Assembly: GCA_003024985.2 (NCBI GenBank) | Contig: PXIH01S0009357.1 | Source of the DNA: Euperipatoides rowelli | Taxonomy: Eukaryota; Onychophora; Udeonychophora; Euonychophora; Peripatopsidae | Direction: 5' to 3' (one strand) | Length of the DNA: 12,345 bases | Translations under genes and position numbers: made by a program | Notes under the pieces: generated by a model | What the model was told of the DNA's origin: nothing | Seen by the model: only the letters and a program-made list of their open reading frames with translations | The model's database searches: none | Shown here: positions 8,855 to 12,345 of the stretch, one piece after another | How positions within the stretch are numbered: the first letter of the stretch is position 1 | Layout of the letters: each line of letters starts with the position of its first letter

Positions 8855-9135
8855 TTAAAATGAATGTTATAAATTTATTGGCTCCTAACTTAATAAACCA
8901 CTCTCATTGGCTACAAGTATGTTTTAAAAATGTGTCTTAGGCTGTTCTGTAGTAATTGGAGCTCATGAGTTTGCTATAGATTTGGCCAGAAAACTTCACA
9001 GCAGGGAAATTCATAGGGAACCCAAAAATAACACCAGGGTGATTTGTTTTAGCAGTGCTTACAAGTAAATCAAACATCATTGTACAGGCTGAGTGGTTAA
9101 TGAGTATGAAATCTTACTAACATACAAACGTTTCT
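8855..9135. repeat. Diverged second copy of the hAT interior
   Basis: Sequence here parallels about 8390-8690 inside the neighbouring hAT element. Matching landmarks are taggctgttt (8471) with taggctgttct (8938), agtaattggag in both, and tcaaacat...tgag...gagtat...cttac (8633 on; 9070 on). The offset is about 440-467 bp, so indels have accumulated. It lies outside the 8-bp target duplication and is therefore a separate remnant of a related element or an older partial duplication. Confidence 0.6.
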
Positions 9136-9527
9136 ATTTTATAACATATTGCAAATGTTTTAAATTATTACTTCAATTGGGCAGAAGCTGAAAGGGGGGG
9201 GGGGGNGGCTTTATAGAGAAACTACTCAAAGAAATTTATATTTATTAAATATAATTTGAAGAGTTTCAATCTATTTTTAACAATCTCTTTAAAACTCCAG
9301 GTGCAATGCATCTGCTTTCTCCTGACTGCTCCAAAATTAAAATTACAGCTACAATTTATTTTATACAGCATATTCGGTACAAATGAATTTTTACTCATCA
9401 AAATGAATAGTAAAATTTACTATTAATGTATATTAAAGTCATTCCCTCATTATGAAAAACCACTTTAAAAAAACTGTTATAGGTAGTAAAGTTTATGGCA
9501 AAATGTAGGTAAACACATAAAGTTTTA
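9136..9527. other. AT-rich spacer, nothing recognised
   Basis: It contains a 12-base G-run interrupted by an N at 9206, probably a sequencing or assembly stall at the homopolymer. No coding sequence is supported. If the transposon encoding the downstream transposase has a terminal repeat, it may lie here, but I could not pair it. Confidence 0.4.
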
Positions 9528-9750
9528 TTATAATTTTAACACTTCCACATAAGTGCCGTTTGGGACCTCAGCACATCCAGTCGATACTCAATTTCACCCT
9601 ACATTTTTTCAACATTAAATCGGAGATATCCCAATAATGTCTGATATGCTTTATCAATTGTTGTGACATGACACTGTTATTGAATAGAATTTATTCTTGA
9701 CATAGCCCTTCAAGATAAAGTCTACAAAGGTTATGTTTGGTGAGTTTGGT
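9528..9750 (-). pseudogene. Mariner-like DDE transposase, C-terminal part (broken)
   Basis: On the minus strand below 9750 the translation reads STPWPPNSPNITFVDFILKG, then YVKNKFYS. This is the WPPRSPDxTPLDFFLWGYVK block around the third catalytic residue of Tc1/mariner-related DDE transposases. The aspartate codon is at 9720-9722; the usual SPD has become SPN. Further on, in shifted frames, come EIEYRLDVLRSQ and finally NGTYVEVLKL with a stop at 9528-9530. These fit the family's C-terminus (recalled as EIEYRLDVxRxTxGAHVEV). Frame changes and stops show it is dead. The rest of the gene resumes on the other side of the minisatellite. Confidence 0.8.
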
Positions 9751-11060
9751 GGCCATGGTGTTGAACCATTCTGTCCAGACTGAGAGCAAAATGGCCATGG
9801 TGTTTGAATCATTCTGTCCAGAGCTTAATGGCCATGATGTTTAACCATGTCCAGAGCATGGTGGCCATAGTGTTGAACCATTTTGTCCAGAGCATGGTGG
9901 CCATGGTGTTGGATCATCATGTCCAGAGCATGGTGGCCATGGTGTTGGACCATTCTGTCGAGAGCATGGCCATGGTGTTGAACCATTCTGTCCAGAGCAT
10001 GATGTTAAACCATTCTGCCCAGAGCATANAGAGCATGGCCATGGTGTTGAACCATTCTGTCCAGAGCATGATGTTAAACCATTCTGCCCAGAGCATAATA
10101 GCCATGGTGTTTAACCATTCTGTCTAGAGCATGGTGGCCATGCTGTTGAACCATTCTGTCCGGAGCATGGTGGCCATGGTGTTGAACCATTCTGTCCAGA
10201 GCATAATGGCCATGGTGTTGGACCATTCTGTCCAGAGCATGATGGCCATGGTGTTGGACCATTCTGTCGAGAGCATGGCCATGGTGTTGAACCATTCTGT
10301 CCAGAGCATGATGTTAAACCATTCTGCCCAGAGCATAATAGCCATGGTGTTTAACCATTCTGTCCAGAGCATGGTGGCCATGCTGTTGAACCATTCTGTC
10401 TGGAGCATGGTGGCCATGGTGTTGAACCATTCTGTCCAGAGCATAATGGCCATGGTGTTGAACCATTCTGTCCAGAGCATGCTGGTCATGATGTTGGACC
10501 ATTCTGTCCAGAGCATGGTGGCCATGGTGTTGGACCATTCAGTCGAGAGCATGGCCATGGTGTTGAACCATTCTGTCCAGAGCATGATGTTGAACGATTC
10601 TGCCCAGAGCATAATAGCCATGGTGTTTAACCATTCTGTCCAGAGCATGGTGGCCATGGTGTTGAACCATTCTGTCCGGAGCATGGTGGCCATGGTATTG
10701 AACCATTCTGTCCAGAGCATGGTGGCGATGGTATTGAACCATTCTGTCCAGAGCATGGTGGCCATGGTGTTGAACCATTCTGTCCACAGCATGGTGGCCA
10801 TGGTGTTGAACAATTCTTTCTGTCCAGAGCATGGTATTGGACCATTCTGTCCAGAGCATGGTGAACATTGTGTTGAACCATTCTGTCCAGAGCATGGTGG
10901 CCATCTGTTGAATCATTCTGTCCAGAGCATGGTGGCCATTGTGTTGAACCATTCTGTCCAGAGCATGGTGGCCATTGTGTTGAACCATTCTGTCCAGAGC
11001 ATGGTGGCCATTGTGTTGAACCATTCTGTCCAGAGCATAATGTTGAACCATTCTGTCCAA
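9750..11060. repeat. 36-bp minisatellite inside the transposase gene
   Basis: The unit is 36 bp, beginning ccattctgtccagagcatgg on the plus strand and ending with tggccatggtgttgaa. Units differ by substitutions and by shorter variants (for example gagcatggccatgg lacking ggtgg-type bases, and gagcatgatgttaaa). Since 36 is divisible by three, several frames stay open on both strands. The repeated peptides are HSVQSMVAMVLN-like on plus, and MVQHHGHHALDR-like and SGQNGSTPWPPC-like on minus. The last of these is the frame of the flanking transposase (IGQNGSTPWPPNSP), so the unit comes from transposase coding DNA. An N at 10029 with a 68-bp exact duplication inflates the array. Confidence 0.95.
9961..10097. 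repeat. Perfect 68-bp duplication across an N in the minisatellite
   Basis: Bases 9961-10028 recur exactly at 10030-10097, with only the N at 10029 between them. Neighbouring units in the array differ from one another, so an exact match abutting an N points to an unmerged overlap between contigs. Removing it restores a regular 240-bp spacing of the landmark agagcatggcc (9961 to 10270 becomes 240). Confidence 0.8.
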
Positions 11061-11213
11061 TCCATCTGACCATCTTTAGGGAATTATGACACTATAGGAA
11101 AACTTGAACAATTAGTCCCCAATGTGATGGTGCACCGTCCTGATAGAAATCACAAGATTGGAATAAAAAACAATGACATTTTCCTGCATAGAATCCAATT
11201 TTTGAATTCTAGT
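11050..11213 (-). pseudogene. Mariner-like DDE transposase, central part (broken)
   Basis: On the minus strand the frame shows DFYQDGAPSHWG, the second catalytic block of Tc1/mariner-related transposases (usually FQQDGAPPHW), with the aspartate codon at 11137-11139. It continues as LIVQVFL, hits an in-frame TAG at 11092-11094, then reads NSLKMVRWIGQNGST and enters the minisatellite in the same frame. With the array collapsed to one unit, 44 codons separate the two catalytic aspartates. By memory, relatives of this type have about 41, so small insertions may be present. Upstream of 11160 similarity fades through shifted frames, and the N-terminal part was not found. Confidence 0.8.
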
Positions 11214-12345
11214 TATTATAGCGCCATCTATTGTTACCAGCATGACTTGTTAAGAAACAATAAAAACTATATAAGTTAACCTAGATTTTGCCACAAACTG
11301 TTCTTCTTATAGCCTATATAGCATTTTTTTAAATGATTTTTCGTAATGAGAGAAATACTTTGTCTTCCTATTTCTTTGTGGAGTCGGCACTTCTTAGAAA
11401 TCTATATTTGGCAGAAGATAGAATTCAAAAATTGTTATTTCCTTACTGTTTTATAACTATACACATGTTTAGTATTCTATTCTATGTCATAATAATTGGA
11501 TTAAATTAACCAATAAACATATATAACAATACTTATATTTTAATATAATCTTCTAAGTATAGAAACTACTACAAACATCCAAAATTCTTAGAAACCAAAA
11601 CAGTTCCATTTGCATTNTGTAGAACAGAACATTATGAGATATGAAGTAGTAACACTGCTTCAAATCTCAAGGTTTATGTGTAATGTTATAATGAAAGTTC
11701 ACTACACTACTCTCCCCTAAAAAATAGATTTCAAGTATTAAGTTCAGTGTGTGACTTTCTTGCATGTTTGGTGTGCATAGAATCAGGGTGAATTTTGTAC
11801 TGTGGTAGAAGTAGTCTGTCTTCTTTTTGAAGTTCTTGAATTGCAGTTTTGGACAAAGGTTTAATGTTCACATGTCCCAAATCCTTTTAGAAAATAATAC
11901 AACTCTGTATGACAGTGGACATGTTTTTACTAATGACCACATGAGAACACCATTTGATTGAATTGTCATATAACCAGCACACATAGTCCAATACTTCTCA
12001 CCCACTTCCTCCAAAAGATAGTTTATCTTGAGAATTTCTAACTACTTGTGTTTAGTAGACACTCAGTCTTAAATCTAATCTGGTTCTAATTTATCTTCAT
12101 AATAACAAATTTGTTGGAGTCTTATATGGGCTATTTAGGTGTTTCTTTAAGATCTGAAAAAAAAATCTATGCCTGTCCATTAGACTGGTCCTTAACATAT
12201 ACAAAAAAAATAAAAGTTATATTTCTATAAGTCTCACCCCCTATTTCTTTTCCTTTTGGGTTAGTAAATAACTGGTGAAAATTTCAGAAAAATTACTCAA
12301 CCCTAACACGTGCCCCAAAGAGGGTGAAAATCAAAATAAATATGG
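11214..12345. other. Intron or upstream flank, largely unassigned
   Basis: AT-rich sequence with a single N at 11617. I found no CCDC39 first exon, RNA gene or clear element ends. The one stretch worth noting is the short open frame at 11731-11886 on the minus strand, listed separately. Confidence 0.4.
11731..11886 (-). other. Unassigned 51-codon open stretch
   Basis: From 11886 down to the TGA at 11731-11733 the frame is open and less AT-biased than its surroundings. It reads DLGHVNIKPLSKTAIQELQK, then EDRLLLPQYKIHPDS, then KHARKSHTELN. It has no ATG at its start and an in-frame stop just upstream. A T-rich tract with AG precedes it (ttattttctaaaag), so it could be an exon, but no donor is evident before the stop. 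It does not match the CCDC39 N-terminus. It could equally be a decayed transposon frame. I do not recognise a family. Confidence 0.25.

Noticed and set aside
9750-11060. CRISPR array
   Set aside because: There are no unique spacers between conserved repeats; units are contiguous and similar throughout, in a eukaryotic context.
9804-11069. Large repeat-protein genes on both strands (up to 312 residues)
   Set aside because: They are by-products of a 36-bp minisatellite whose length is a multiple of three; one frame is explained by the flanking dead transposase.
6389-12345. First coding exon of CCDC39
   Set aside because: I searched the minus strand by eye for a GFAIPVAN-type motif with any codon choice and found none; it probably lies outside the window.

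Overview
The window looks like AT-rich nuclear DNA from an invertebrate animal. The evidence is short exons with canonical GT/AG splice sites, long introns full of decayed transposable elements, simple repeats, and four single N positions. Species cannot be determined; the transposon types (CR1/Jockey-like LINEs, hAT, piggyBac-like and mariner-like elements) would fit an arthropod or another invertebrate.

The only host gene I can support is on the minus strand. Four exons (6388-6269, 4334-4188, 2371-2213, 1698-1606) encode 40, 49, 53 and 31 residues. All are phase 0, and together they give 173 residues of acidic/basic coiled coil. They match the N-terminal part of CCDC39 as I recall it from vertebrates, about residues 31-203, without gaps. 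CCDC39 pairs with CCDC40 as the 96-nm axonemal ruler of motile cilia and flagella. The first coding exon should lie beyond the right edge and the remaining exons beyond the left edge.

Layout from left to right: an antisense LINE reverse-transcriptase (RT) tail (1-297); an inverted-repeat candidate (326-747); plain intron to 1605; CCDC39 exon; a small repeated element (about 1821-2046); exon; a piggyBac-like nonautonomous element with TTAA flanks (2638-3635); exon; an intron with two LINE pieces in permuted order (about 4430-5640); exon. From 6389 to the right edge is presumably the upstream intron. It holds a short hAT element (6649-7159), a GC-richer stretch with a 42-bp duplication, a second hAT element with a perfect 8-bp target duplication (8111-8825), a diverged copy of that element's interior, and a broken mariner-like DDE transposase (about 11213-9528).

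The most interesting structure is a 1.3-kb minisatellite (about 9750-11060). Its 36-bp unit is an expanded piece of that transposase's own coding sequence, and it sits in frame between the two halves of the gene. It also has a higher-order repeat of 240/276 bp. Because 36 is a multiple of three, it creates long apparent reading frames on both strands that are probably not genes. Two of the four Ns (6788 and 10029) are flanked by perfect duplications of 124 and 68 bp, which look like unmerged contig ends rather than biology. I see no new functional system beyond these observations.
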